Shown here: positions 41,551-49,716 of the stretch, piece after piece
How the letters are laid out: every line of letters starts with the position of its first letter
How positions within the stretch are numbered: the first letter of the stretch is position 1
From: Candidatus Faecousia excrementipullorum
GTDB taxonomy: Bacteria; Bacillota; Clostridia; Oscillospirales; Oscillospiraceae
Reading direction: 5' to 3'
Length of the DNA stretch: 64,000 bases
Assembly (NCBI GenBank): GCA_018712825.1
Contig: DVGG01000026.1
Span: forward strand, 55,171-119,170
Notes under the pieces: generated by a model
Seen by the model: the letters and a program-made list of their open reading frames with translations, nothing else
What the model was told of the DNA's origin: nothing
The model's database searches: none
Position numbers and translations under genes: made by a program

Positions 41551-42852
41551 ATGACCAAAAAACTTTCTGTCATTCTCATCGGTGCAGGAAACCGGGGAGA
41601 AACCTACACAAACATCATGGCTCAAATGCCCCGGCAGTTTCAGGTGGTAGGGGTAGCTGAGCCCATCGAAAGCCGCCGGGAGCAGATTCGTCTGCGGCAC
41701 AATATCCCGGAAGAAATGTGCTTTTCCCACTGGAAGGATTTGCTGGCCCTGGGCAAATGCGCCGATGTGGCCCTGATTTGCACCATGGACCAGCAGCACC
41801 TGGAGCCGGCAATGGCTGCCATTTCTTTGGGCTATCAGATTCTTTTGGAAAAGCCTGTGGCACCGGACCCCCAGTCCTGCCTGAAAATCGCCCGCCACGC
41901 AGAAAAAATGGGTGTGAAGGTGGTGGTGTGCCACGTGCTGCGCTACACTCCCTTCTTTACCACGTTGAAAGCCCTGATTGCGGAAGGGCGGCTGGGGCAG
42001 ATTGTCTCTATCAACCACGAGGAATGTGTGGGCAATGTGCACCAGAGCCACAGCTTCGTCCGGGGCAACTGGGGAAATGCAGGCCGCTCCTCCTGTATGC
42101 TCCTGCAAAAATCCTGTCACGACCTGGACATTCTCCAATGGCTCATTGGAAAAAAATGCCGGAAGGTTCAGTCCTTTGGCTCCTTACAGTATTTCCGCCA
42201 GGAAAACGCCCCGGAAGGTGCACCTGAACGTTGCATGGACGGCTGCCCTCAGGGAGATACGTGCCCCTACAACGCTGTGAAGCTGTACCTGGAGGACAAG
42301 AAAAACGACTGGTTCCGCACCACCTGCGCCCGGCAGGCAGACCCCACCGATGAAATGATTGCGCAAGCCCTGCGCACCACCCAATACGGAAAATGCGTAT
42401 TCCGGTGCGACAACGATGTGGTGGACCACCAGACGGTGAATCTGCTGTTTGAAGATGGGGTAACCGTTACCTTTACCATGTGCGCCTTCAACCGGGGCGG
42501 ACGGTACATCCACATTATGGGCACCAAGGCAGAGCTGCGGGCAGCTCTGGACGGTACGGGGGAGCCCATCCGCCTGTATGATTTTGAAAGCCGCACCACC
42601 CAGGAAATTCCCATCACCGGGAAAGACGGCATCTCCGGTGGTCACGGCGGCGGAGACGAGGGGATCATTGAGTCCCTTTATCAGTACCTCACCGGCGGAG
42701 ACCCGGGGTGCTCTGTCTCGGATGTTGCGGTCTCCGTGGACAACCATCTGATCGTGTTCGCAGCGGAAAAGGCCCGGGAAACCGGCACCGTTGTGGATTT
42801 GCAGCAGTACATTCATTCTTTGGAAAACGAAGGAAAAGAGGATGCTTTATGA
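41551..42852 (+). CDS. Gfo/Idh/MocA family oxidoreductase
   Basis: NAD(P)-dependent oxidoreductase of 433 residues. Rossmann motif IGAGNRG at the N-terminus, EKPVA with the conserved Lys, and a C-terminal alpha/beta domain. It contains a Cys cluster CMDGCPQGDTCPYNA seen in some uncharacterised members. It overlaps the ROK kinase gene by 4 bases (ATGA), so the pair likely handles one sugar or sugar derivative. Start at 41551 is chosen over the track start; AAAGGAAA lies upstream. Confidence 0.9.
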   Translation: MTKKLSVILIGAGNRGETYTNIMAQMPRQFQVVGVAEPIESRREQIRLRHNIPEEMCFSHWKDLLALGKCADVALICTMDQQHLEPAMAAISLGYQILLEKPVAPDPQSCLKIARHAEKMGVKVVVCHVLRYTPFFTTLKALIAEGRLGQIVSINHEECVGNVHQSHSFVRGNWGNAGRSSCMLLQKSCHDLDILQWLIGKKCRKVQSFGSLQYFRQENAPEGAPERCMDGCPQGDTCPYNAVKLYLEDKKNDWFRTTCARQADPTDEMIAQALRTTQYGKCVFRCDNDVVDHQTVNLLFEDGVTVTFTMCAFNRGGRYIHIMGTKAELRAALDGTGEPIRLYDFESRTTQEIPITGKDGISGGHGGGDEGIIESLYQYLTGGDPGCSVSDVAVSVDNHLIVFAAEKARETGTVVDLQQYIHSLENEGKEDAL

Positions 42853-43787
42853 AAAAATATGTCATTGGCGTGGATGTGGGCGGCACTGCCTGCAAGCTGG
42901 GTGTGTTTGAAACCACCGGAGAGCTGCTTACCAAGTGGGAAATCAAAACCGACACCCGGGACAAGGGCAGCCACATCCTGGAGGATGTGGCCAAGGCAAT
43001 TCTGGGGAAGATTGCGGAAATGGGCATCGCCACTCAGGATGTGCTGGGCATCGGTGTGGGCGTTCCCAGCCCTGTAACCGGGGACGGAATTGCGGTGGGC
43101 GCTGCCAATCTGGGCTGGTCCAAATATCCCGTGGCCCAGGTGCTGAACCAGCTCACCGGGCTTCCGGTAAAGGCCGGAAACGATGTGAATGTGGCAACCC
43201 TGGGCGAGCAGTGGATGGGCAGCGCCGTAGGCCGTTCCAGCGCCCTGATGCTCACCCTGGGCACCGGTGTGGGCGGCGGTGTGGTGATTGACAACCGGAT
43301 TGTCACCGGCTTCTCCGGCGCAGCCGGTGAAATCGGGCACATGAAGGTAAAGGACAACGAGACCATCCCCTGCGGCTGCGGCAAGTACGGCTGTCTGGAG
43401 CAGTATGCCTCCGCCACCGGCATTGTCCGGCTGGCCAAGGAGCTTTTGTGCCGTTCCGACGAGGCCAGCGCCATGCGTCAGTGTGAAAACCTCACTGCAA
43501 AGGACGTGTTTGACTGTGCCAAGGCCCAGGACGCCCTGGCTTTGCAGGTGGTAGACCAGTTTGGTCAGATTCTGGGCACTGCCCTTGCCAACATTGCCGC
43601 CATCATCAACCCGGAGATTTTCGTCATCGGCGGCGGCGTGTCCAAGGCCGGTCAGATTATTCTGGATGTGGTGCAGAAGTATTTCCGGGAGAATGTGTTC
43701 TTCGGCTGTGCCGACACCCAGTTTACCCTGGCAAGCCTGGGCAACGACGCCGGCATCTACGGCGCCGCCTCCATGGTATTGAATTAA
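42849..43787 (+). CDS. ROK family sugar kinase
   Basis: 312 residues. Phosphate-binding GVDVGGTACKLGVF, GAAGEIGHMK, the zinc-binding CGCGKYGCLEQYAS signature of ROK proteins, and IINPEIFVIGGGVS. No DNA-binding domain, so a kinase (glucokinase-like) rather than a repressor. The exact hexose is unknown. Translationally coupled to the oxidoreductase. Confidence 0.92.
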   Translation: MKKYVIGVDVGGTACKLGVFETTGELLTKWEIKTDTRDKGSHILEDVAKAILGKIAEMGIATQDVLGIGVGVPSPVTGDGIAVGAANLGWSKYPVAQVLNQLTGLPVKAGNDVNVATLGEQWMGSAVGRSSALMLTLGTGVGGGVVIDNRIVTGFSGAAGEIGHMKVKDNETIPCGCGKYGCLEQYASATGIVRLAKELLCRSDEASAMRQCENLTAKDVFDCAKAQDALALQVVDQFGQILGTALANIAAIINPEIFVIGGGVSKAGQIILDVVQKYFRENVFFGCADTQFTLASLGNDAGIYGAASMVLN

Positions 43788-43794
43788 AGGAAAA

Positions 43795-43818
43795 GGCCCG
43801 GTGCTTACGCACCGGGCC
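43795..43818 (+). terminator. Hairpin after the ROK gene
   Basis: Perfect 10-bp stem GGCCCGGTGC-TTAC-GCACCGGGCC, but no T tract follows; a weak terminator or 3' end-stabilising hairpin. Confidence 0.55.
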
Positions 43819-44303
43819 GCATCACTGTCATTGTAGCAGATTCTTTACAGAAAAGTCAAGATATGTTTCTGATTCTTCTGTATTTCTATGTTTTACACAA
43901 GTTTATGGTATCTTTTTCTTGCAGTATTCCCTATTGCAATTCTCCTGCCCCTGTGGTACATTATAGTCAGAAAGGGTGATACCGATGCAGAGGTAAAGCT
44001 CCTCTACTTGCAGCAAGGTCGCTGCAGGAAAACCGAAACCGTATTTCCGGTTTGGATAGTTTCCCACATATCGGCCGCTCACTTATGAGCATACTGTATG
44101 AAAATTTTAGATGATTTGTGTGGAGGAAATGGGATTCAGCAAGGAAATGTGGTGCAGGAAATCTGTAGAAAGCGAGGTTACACACGGATGTTAGATATCA
44201 AGAGTGAACAGATTTGACCCTTGGCTGGAGGTTGCGGAAGGCACATCAGTCAAGGGTCAAATCTTTTCTCCTCTTCTGTCCGTGTTGGCCACAGGAGGCA
44301 CTT
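43819..44303. other. Intergenic region, AT-rich, possible gene remnants
   Basis: About 485 bases of lower GC. A 66-codon ORF (43888-44088, hydrophobic start LYLFLAVFPIAILLPLW) lacks a ribosome-binding site. A second, 39-codon frame at 44098-44217 (MKILDDLCGGNGIQQ...) also lacks one. They may be decayed gene pieces. A 13-bp inverted repeat at the end precedes the nitroreductase gene. Confidence 0.4.
44211..44263 (+). terminator. 13-bp inverted repeat before the nitroreductase gene
   Basis: GATTTGACCCTTG (44211-44223) and CAAGGGTCAAATC (44251-44263) are perfectly complementary with a 27-base loop, followed by TTTTCTCC. It could be a terminator, an attenuating leader, or the trace of a mobile element. 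Confidence 0.5.
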
Positions 44304-44834
44304 ATGAATTTTTTGGAAATCGCTAAGGTTCGGCAGTCCTGCCGCAGCTATAACCCGGACCGCCCTGTGGAGGCGGAGAAGCTCCAGGCGGTGCTGGAGG
44401 CGGTGCGGCTGGCACCCTCTGCCTGCAATTCCCAGCCCTACCACCTCACCGTCTGCCGGGGGGAAACCGCCCGGAAGGTGGCGGGGGCTGTCACCGGCAT
44501 GGGAATCAACGGCTTTGCCAAGGATGTGCCGGTGCTGATTGTCATTTCCCAGGACGCCTACTCCAAGTCCGCCGCCCTGGGAGCGAAGCTGAAGAAGAAC
44601 GACTACCGCTCCATGGACATCGGCATCGCCGCTGCCTATCTCACCGCAGAAGCCACCGCCCAGGGGCTGGGCTCCTGCATCTTGGGCTGGCTGGACGACA
44701 CCAAAATCCGCAACATCTGTAATCTGCCCGATGCGGTGCGGCTGGTGATCGCCCTGGGCTACCCCGGAGAAAAGGATGCACCCCGGATCAAGAAAAGAAA
44801 GACACTGGAAGAACTGGTCACCTATATGGACTAA
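44304..44834 (+). CDS. Nitroreductase family protein
   Basis: 176 residues, flavin (FMN)-dependent oxidoreductase fold. Marks: VRQSCRSYNPDRPV at the N-terminus (FMN phosphate contact), LAPSACNSQPYHL, GIAAAYLTAEATAQGLGSC and ALGYPGEK. Substrate unknown; family members reduce quinones, nitro compounds or flavins with NAD(P)H. AGGAGG precedes the ATG. Convergent with rex, the NADH/NAD+ sensor. Confidence 0.92.
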   Translation: MNFLEIAKVRQSCRSYNPDRPVEAEKLQAVLEAVRLAPSACNSQPYHLTVCRGETARKVAGAVTGMGINGFAKDVPVLIVISQDAYSKSAALGAKLKKNDYRSMDIGIAAAYLTAEATAQGLGSCILGWLDDTKIRNICNLPDAVRLVIALGYPGEKDAPRIKKRKTLEELVTYMD

Positions 44835-44839
44835 ATGCA

Positions 44840-44879
44840 AGACCGAAGCAGCATTTTGCCGCTTCGGTCTAAGTTTTTA
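44840..44879. terminator. Bidirectional terminator, nitroreductase and rex
   Basis: AGACCGAAGC...GCTTCGGTCT with TTTTT on the plus side; overlaps the rex stop codon. Confidence 0.85.
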
Positions 44880-45515
44880 CTTTTTTTCTTTAATTTGGGC
44901 CTGCAGGTGCATGGACAGCACTGCAAGAGAGGTTGCCATGTTCTCATTTTGCACCAGAATGTTGCCGGGCACGTCCAGATGCACCGGGGCAAAGTTCCAG
45001 ATGGCCTTGATTCCGCAGGCAATCATCCGGTCGCAAACCTCCTGGGCGTGTTCCGACGGCACGGTGATAATGCCCATGAGCACCTTGTTGGTACGGCAGA
45101 AGCTCTCCATCCGCTCCATGGGGATGATGGGCTTGCCGTCCACCGTTTTCTCCGCCTTGGGGCTTATATCAAAGGCTGCCAGAATGTTCAGGCCGTAGGC
45201 CTCAAAGCCGCTGTAGCCCAGCAGGGCCTGGCCCAGCTTGCCGGCACCCACCAAAATGGCGTCTGTTGTATTGTCATAGCCCAGAAACTGGCTGATATCC
45301 TCAATCAGTCCCTCCCGGAGATACCCGATTTTGGGGCGGCCGCCGTCGGACACCAAAGCCAGATCCTTCCGGACCTGCACTTCGCCCATACCCAGGGCGT
45401 TGGCCATGGCGGTGGCAGAAATATAGGGAGAGGCCTCCTCCGGGATGGTCTTCAGGTATGCCAGATAGCTGGGAAGCCGCTTGAGAACGGACTTGGAAAC
45501 TTCTTTTCGCTCCAT
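44877..45515 (-). CDS. rex: Redox-sensing transcriptional repressor Rex
   Basis: 212 residues. N-terminal winged helix with VLKRLPSYLAYLK and VQVRKDLALVS, then a Rossmann NAD(H)-binding domain with LVGAGKLGQALLGYSGFEAYG. Rex senses the NADH/NAD+ ratio and represses fermentation genes when NAD+ is high. The start codon follows AAAGGTG. Family length and motifs fit fully. Confidence 0.96.
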   Translation of the reverse strand: MERKEVSKSVLKRLPSYLAYLKTIPEEASPYISATAMANALGMGEVQVRKDLALVSDGGRPKIGYLREGLIEDISQFLGYDNTTDAILVGAGKLGQALLGYSGFEAYGLNILAAFDISPKAEKTVDGKPIIPMERMESFCRTNKVLMGIITVPSEHAQEVCDRMIACGIKAIWNFAPVHLDVPGNILVQNENMATSLAVLSMHLQAQIKEKK

Positions 45516-45560
45516 GGTAAAACACCTTTCGTACTTTCCATATCGATATTATTTTTACCG

Positions 45561-45589
45561 ATTGTACCACAGTTTTTTCCATTTTGCAA
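45561..45589 (-). promoter_or_regulatory. Promoter of rex
   Basis: Minus strand TTGCAA (45589-45584), 17 bases, TACAAT (45566-45561). No convincing Rex operator was seen. Confidence 0.7.
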
Positions 45590-45607
45590 GTGAGAAACAG
45601 GAATCTT

Positions 45608-46315
45608 TCATACGCAGCTGGTCTGCTTCATCAGTTCCTTCCGCAGGCGGAGCATAATCCGCTTCTCCAGCCGGGAGATATAGGACTGGGAAATGCCCAT
45701 TTTCTGGGCCACCTCCTTCTGGGTCAGCTCCTGCTGTCCCCACAGGCCAAAGCGCATCCCCACAATCTGCCGCTCCCGTTCCGGCAACTCCTGCACCGCC
45801 TGGCGCAGCAGCCGCAAGTCCACATCATCCTCCAAGGGCCGCAGAATCATGTCCTCGTCCGTTCCCAGAATGTCCGAAAGGAGCAGCTCGTTGCCGTCAT
45901 AGTCCATGTTGATGGGCTCATCCAGAGAGACCTCCGTCTTTTGGTTGGCGATTTTCCGGATATGCATGAGAATCTCATTTTCGATGCACCGGGAGGCATA
46001 GGTGGCCAGCTTGATGTTCTTGTCCCGGCGGTAGGTGCTGATGGCCTTGATGAGACCAATGGTGCCAATGGAAATCAAGTCCTCCAGATTCACCCCGGTG
46101 TTTTCAAACCGCCGGGCAATGAACACCACCAGCCGCAGATTCCGCTCAATGAGCAGCTGCTTGGCACTCTCCTCCCCGGCCTCCAGAGCTTCCAGAGCTT
46201 TTTGCTCCTGCTCCCCTTTTAAGGGGGGAGGCAGCACATCTGCCCCCCCGATATAATACACCCTGCCGGAAGAAAGAAGTCCCAGTTTCCGCAGCAACCG
46301 CACAAACCATCTCAT
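45608..46315 (-). CDS. sigE: Pro-sigma-E, mother-cell sporulation sigma factor
   Basis: 235 residues. An amphipathic N-terminal pro-sequence ([12 protein letters not shown]) ends before [14 protein letters not shown], the region of SpoIIGA cleavage. Regions 2 ([19 protein letters not shown]...[20 protein letters not shown]) and 4 ([16 protein letters not shown]...[13 protein letters not shown]) are typical of sigma-E. ATG at 46315 has AGGAGG upstream; the track ORF begins inside spoIIGA. Directly follows spoIIGA. Confidence 0.95.
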   Translation of the reverse strand: MRWFVRLLRKLGLLSSGRVYYIGGADVLPPPLKGEQEQKALEALEAGEESAKQLLIERNLRLVVFIARRFENTGVNLEDLISIGTIGLIKAISTYRRDKNIKLATYASRCIENEILMHIRKIANQKTEVSLDEPINMDYDGNELLLSDILGTDEDMILRPLEDDVDLRLLRQAVQELPERERQIVGMRFGLWGQQELTQKEVAQKMGISQSYISRLEKRIMLRLRKELMKQTSCV

Positions 46316-47082
46316 CATACCATACCTCCTGTCAACGCCTGGTATCCGTCCCGGCCGCTCAGGCCCTCCGGGGCGAATGCCACCAATCCGCTTCCTGTCC
46401 ACTTCCCAATCCGCACCTGAGCCAGCCGCAGCCCCAGGAGCATCCCCCCGGATTGTCCCACTGCCTCATAGGGAATCAGCCGGAGGCCGGGAATCGTCCC
46501 CATGGACTCCACCGGCCGCCGCAGCTGCTCCCGGGTAAGGCCTGTGAGCTTTTCCGCCGCCTGGGCATTCACCACCAGCACAGGTCTGCCGGTAAGGGGA
46601 TCCTTCAGGGTGTTTCCCGTGTCCAGCAGGGCAGTGAGGTGCAGCATTCTGTCCCCATAGGTCAGCTCCACCGGCACCAGGGTTTGGCTTCCCAGCTTTC
46701 CGCCGAAGCACACCATGCACAAAAGGCACAGCCCCGCCGCTGCCGCTCCCAGGGTGAAAAAGCCGCCCCCTCCCAGGCACAGCATCAGGCCTCCCAGGGC
46801 AAGGCTCAGGAACGCAAACACCAGGCTTCTGCGAAGGGCGCTTTGGTTCAGGCCGTAGGCAAGGCAGCCCATGGCTCCCAGGCTTACCAGCCGCCACAGC
46901 CAGCTCCCCAGAAACCGGAGCCGGGGGAGCATAGAGGCTCCCGCGTAAACACTTCCCAGAAGTGCCCCCAGGGCGCACTTTCCCGGCTCCAAAGGGTGGC
47001 CCATCAGCCGGTTTGTCCCCAAAAGCAGGAGAAAATCCACCAGAAAATTCAATAGCAGCACCACATCCAGATACACCGTCAT
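46315..47082 (-). CDS. spoIIGA: Sigma-E processing peptidase SpoIIGA
   Basis: 255 residues: five N-terminal membrane helices ([24 protein letters not shown] first) and a cytosolic aspartic-protease-like domain with [17 protein letters not shown], where DTGN holds the catalytic Asp. Activated by SpoIIR, it cleaves pro-sigma-E. Start MTVYLD at 47082 has GGAG upstream. Coupled to sigE by overlapping stop and start codons. Confidence 0.94.
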   Translation of the reverse strand: MTVYLDVVLLLNFLVDFLLLLGTNRLMGHPLEPGKCALGALLGSVYAGASMLPRLRFLGSWLWRLVSLGAMGCLAYGLNQSALRRSLVFAFLSLALGGLMLCLGGGGFFTLGAAAAGLCLLCMVCFGGKLGSQTLVPVELTYGDRMLHLTALLDTGNTLKDPLTGRPVLVVNAQAAEKLTGLTREQLRRPVESMGTIPGLRLIPYEAVGQSGGMLLGLRLAQVRIGKWTGSGLVAFAPEGLSGRDGYQALTGGMV

Positions 47083-47107
47083 CTCCTGTCCCCCCTTCCT
47101 TGACCCC

Positions 47108-47140
47108 AGTATACACCCTGTCCCCTTCAAATCCAGTCAA
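47108..47140 (-). promoter_or_regulatory. Candidate spoIIG promoter with long spacer
   Basis: Minus strand TTGACT (47140-47135) and TATACT (47113-47108) are 21 bases apart. The Bacillus spoIIG promoter, activated by Spo0A, also has an unusually long (22-base) spacer. No clear 0A box was found, only a weak TCAAAGAAAA. Confidence 0.5.
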
Positions 47141-47210
47141 AGAAAAGGGGCTCCCAGCCCCCAGGAATTCCCAGAGGCAGAGGGGTTTCTCCCAACCCCT
47201 TCCCGGTTGT

Positions 47211-47245
47211 AAAAAATCCGGCAGCCGAATCCATCGGCTGCCGGA
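47211..47245 (-). terminator. Terminator of the rarA-DUF951 operon
   Basis: TCCGGCAGCCGA...TCGGCTGCCGGA, 12-bp stem, with TTTTTT after it on the minus strand. Confidence 0.88.
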
Positions 47246-47257
47246 CATTGCTGTCGA

Positions 47258-47443
47258 TTATTTCTCCGGGCGCAGAATCTGCCGGATGTTCTTCTCCGCC
47301 TTGAAGCGGTCAATCATCACCTCGTGGCCGCAGCCCAGGCAGCGGAGGCGGAAATCCGCCCCGGTGCGCAGCACCAGCCACTTCTTCTCCCCACAGGGGT
47401 GGGGCTTCTTCATTACCAGGGTATCCCCTATCTGCACATCCAT
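47258..47443 (-). CDS. DUF951 family protein
   Basis: 61 residues: MDVQIGDTLVMKKPHPCG...RTGADFRLRCLGCGHEVMIDR. The Cys residues in PHPCG and CLGCG give a small zinc-ribbon look. Family function unknown. Start at 47443 preferred over the track ATG because AAGGGGGA then lies at normal spacing. Adjacent to rarA. Confidence 0.9.
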   Translation of the reverse strand: MDVQIGDTLVMKKPHPCGEKKWLVLRTGADFRLRCLGCGHEVMIDRFKAEKNIRQILRPEK

Positions 47444-47445
47444 GG

Positions 47446-48729
47446 TCATTCCCCCTTAATGGCCTGCCAGTACTGTTTGGCGGCCTGCTCCAGCTTGTTG
47501 CTGCCGTAGTGGTAGTACACCGTCCCCACCAGATCGTCCGGCAGGTACTGCTGCTTCACCCAATGGTTGGGGAAATCGTGGGGATAGAGATACCCCTGCT
47601 CCCGTTCCATGGTATAGGTGTCGGCATGGACATTCTGCAAATGCCGGGGGAAATCCCCGCCACGGCCCTTGCGGATATCCGCCATGGCCTCATCCAAGGC
47701 AATGTGACCGGAATTGGACTTGGGAGAGGTGGCCATAAGCACCGCCGCATCCCCCAGGGGAATCCGGGCCTCCGGCATTCCCAGCATGAGGGCCATATCC
47801 ACGCAGGACTTCACAATGGGAATCACCATAGGATATGCCAGCCCCACATCCTCCGCCGCAATCACCATAAGCCGCCGGCAGGCAGACTGCATCTGCCCCG
47901 CCTCCAGAAGCCGCCCCAGGTAATGAACCGCCGCATCCGGGTCGGAGCCCCGGATGGACTTTTGAAGGGCCGAGAGCAGATCGTAAAAGTTGTCCCCGTC
48001 CCGGTCAGCCCGCATGGCGCTTTTCTGGGTAACCGCCTGGGCATCGGATAGGGTTATGGGAAGCTTGTCCCCCTGGGGAACTCCCACGGAGAACAGCACC
48101 TCCACTGCATTCATGGCCTTCCGCAAATCCCCGCCGCAGGCCCCGGCGATGTACTCCAGGGCCCCTTCCTCCGGCTGGGCGGTGAGGGCTGTCCGCTTCT
48201 CCAAAAAGGCCACCGCCCGGCGGATGGCTTGCAGCGCCGCCTCCCGGGAAATCTGCTTGAACTCAAACACCGTGGAACGGCTGAGGATGGCGTTGAACAC
48301 ATAGAAATAGGGATTCTCCGTGGTGGAGGCGATAAGGGTGATTTTTCCGTTTTCGATGTATTCCAGCAGGGTTTGCTGCTGCTTTTTGTTGAAGGACTGA
48401 ATCTCGTCCAGATACAGCAGCACCCCATTGGGGGCCATAAAGGTATCCAGCTGAGCCACGATATTTTTAATGTCTCCGGTGGAGGCAGTGGTGGCATTGA
48501 GCTGGTACAAGGTGCGGTTGGTTTGCTTGGCGATAATGTTGGCAACGGTGGTCTTTCCCGTGCCGCTGGGGCCATAGAAAATCATATTGGGGATGTTTCC
48601 GGAGTCAATTAGCCGGCGCAGGACGCCCTGTTTCCCCAGAATATGCTCCTGCCCATACACCTCGTCCAAGGTAGTCGGACGAAGCAAGTCTGCAAGGGGC
48701 TGATACACAGCTTCCACCTGCCTTTCCAC
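47446..48729 (-). CDS. rarA: Replication-associated recombination protein RarA
   Basis: AAA+ ATPase of 427 residues related to clamp loaders, acting at stalled forks. YGQEHILG, Walker A GPSGTGKTT, Walker B LLYLDEIQSF, sensor STTENPYF, and the C-terminal tetramerisation region. The start is uncertain: only GTG codons are available after an in-frame TAA (48729, 48717 or 48708), and no clear ribosome-binding site is visible. Follows two COG0523 genes. Confidence 0.94.
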   Translation of the reverse strand: MERQVEAVYQPLADLLRPTTLDEVYGQEHILGKQGVLRRLIDSGNIPNMIFYGPSGTGKTTVANIIAKQTNRTLYQLNATTASTGDIKNIVAQLDTFMAPNGVLLYLDEIQSFNKKQQQTLLEYIENGKITLIASTTENPYFYVFNAILSRSTVFEFKQISREAALQAIRRAVAFLEKRTALTAQPEEGALEYIAGACGGDLRKAMNAVEVLFSVGVPQGDKLPITLSDAQAVTQKSAMRADRDGDNFYDLLSALQKSIRGSDPDAAVHYLGRLLEAGQMQSACRRLMVIAAEDVGLAYPMVIPIVKSCVDMALMLGMPEARIPLGDAAVLMATSPKSNSGHIALDEAMADIRKGRGGDFPRHLQNVHADTYTMEREQGYLYPHDFPNHWVKQQYLPDDLVGTVYYHYGSNKLEQAAKQYWQAIKGE

Positions 48730-48771
48730 ATTTTAGGAAAGAGGCACGGCAAAAACCGCACCTCCCAAAAT

Positions 48772-49713
48772 TCAAAAAGTCGCTACTTCCGGATCTGCCG
48801 GATTTGCCGGCTCCACCCGGATGGCGGTGAGCACCGGGCCCAGCTCGTTCTGGTACACGGCGTGTTTCTCCGCAGTAACAGTGGCCTCCACCATCACCCA
48901 GGAGCGGGGCTTCAGCTCTCTGGAGTTGGGGTACCGGCAGGGAACCCCGAAGAATTCAATATCCGCCTCGCAGCAGGTCATCACAAACCTGCCGGGGGCA
49001 AACATGGTATTCCGGTCCCGGCGGAGCATGGCCACCTGGCCTTTGAACCGGACGGTCTTGCCGGCATACTTCTGGGGCTCCTCCGTCACATCCCGGTACC
49101 ACAGAGCGTAGTCCTCGTCCTTGATTTCAATGACCGGGGCGTTGATGTCAAAGGGCAAGGGGTCTTGCAGCTCGTCAAAGGCGGTGGTGCCGTCGGTGTA
49201 GTCGTACAAAATGTCAATCCGACGGTTGGCGGCTCGTGCCAGCTTGTGCAAAGGCAGGGTATCCGCCCCGGGGGTTACCCGGTTGAATACCACCATCTGG
49301 GCACCTACCAGCTTATCCATCACCAGATTGCGCATATTGGCGTTGTAGGTCATGATGGTGGTGGAGTCGGCAAACATCACTTCCTGAGCCACCACCCATT
49401 CCTCCGGGAAGCGGCTGTAAAGGTCCCCTACCATCTGCATACCGTTCAGCTCCGCCACAATCCGCTGAGCCTTGTACTTCTTTGCCAGGGCCTGGAGGGT
49501 CTTGGGCTCCACGGTCTGCTGGTCCAGTACCTCCAGGTACACATTCTTATGGGGATAGGTAGAGAAGTCGTACTCCTCCTCCCCTTCCTCAAACACCAGA
49601 AGCAGCGTCCGCTCGCCTCCGTTGAACCGGGGGTCTTCCAGGGTCTCCTGAATGAATTTGGTCTTTCCGGAGTCCAGGAAGCCGGTAAACGTATAGACAG
49701 GAATCTGGGTCAT
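48772..49713 (-). CDS. COG0523/CobW-like GTPase fused to a DUF1980 (TIGR03943) domain
   Basis: 313 residues. The N-terminal P-loop is TGFLDSGKTKF, followed by a CobW-like G domain in which the usual GCICC metal motif is not seen. The C-terminal 110 residues (YAGKTVRFKGQVAMLRRD...FVMTCCEADIEFFGVPCRY...WVMVEATV) match the DUF1980 pattern, usually attached to a membrane partner. A metal-handling role is likely from family and neighbour; the fusion is uncommon. Starts 4 bases past the other COG0523 gene. Confidence 0.8.
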   Translation of the reverse strand: MTQIPVYTFTGFLDSGKTKFIQETLEDPRFNGGERTLLLVFEEGEEEYDFSTYPHKNVYLEVLDQQTVEPKTLQALAKKYKAQRIVAELNGMQMVGDLYSRFPEEWVVAQEVMFADSTTIMTYNANMRNLVMDKLVGAQMVVFNRVTPGADTLPLHKLARAANRRIDILYDYTDGTTAFDELQDPLPFDINAPVIEIKDEDYALWYRDVTEEPQKYAGKTVRFKGQVAMLRRDRNTMFAPGRFVMTCCEADIEFFGVPCRYPNSRELKPRSWVMVEATVTAEKHAVYQNELGPVLTAIRVEPANPADPEVATF

Positions 49714-49716
49714 AGC

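Noticed and set aside
43888-44088. 66-aa hydrophobic ORF.
   Set aside because: No ribosome-binding site and no clean end; kept only as a possible remnant in the intergenic entry.
45510-45600. Possible Rex autoregulatory operator in its own promoter.
   Set aside because: No TTGTTAAnnnnTTAACAA-type palindrome could be matched.
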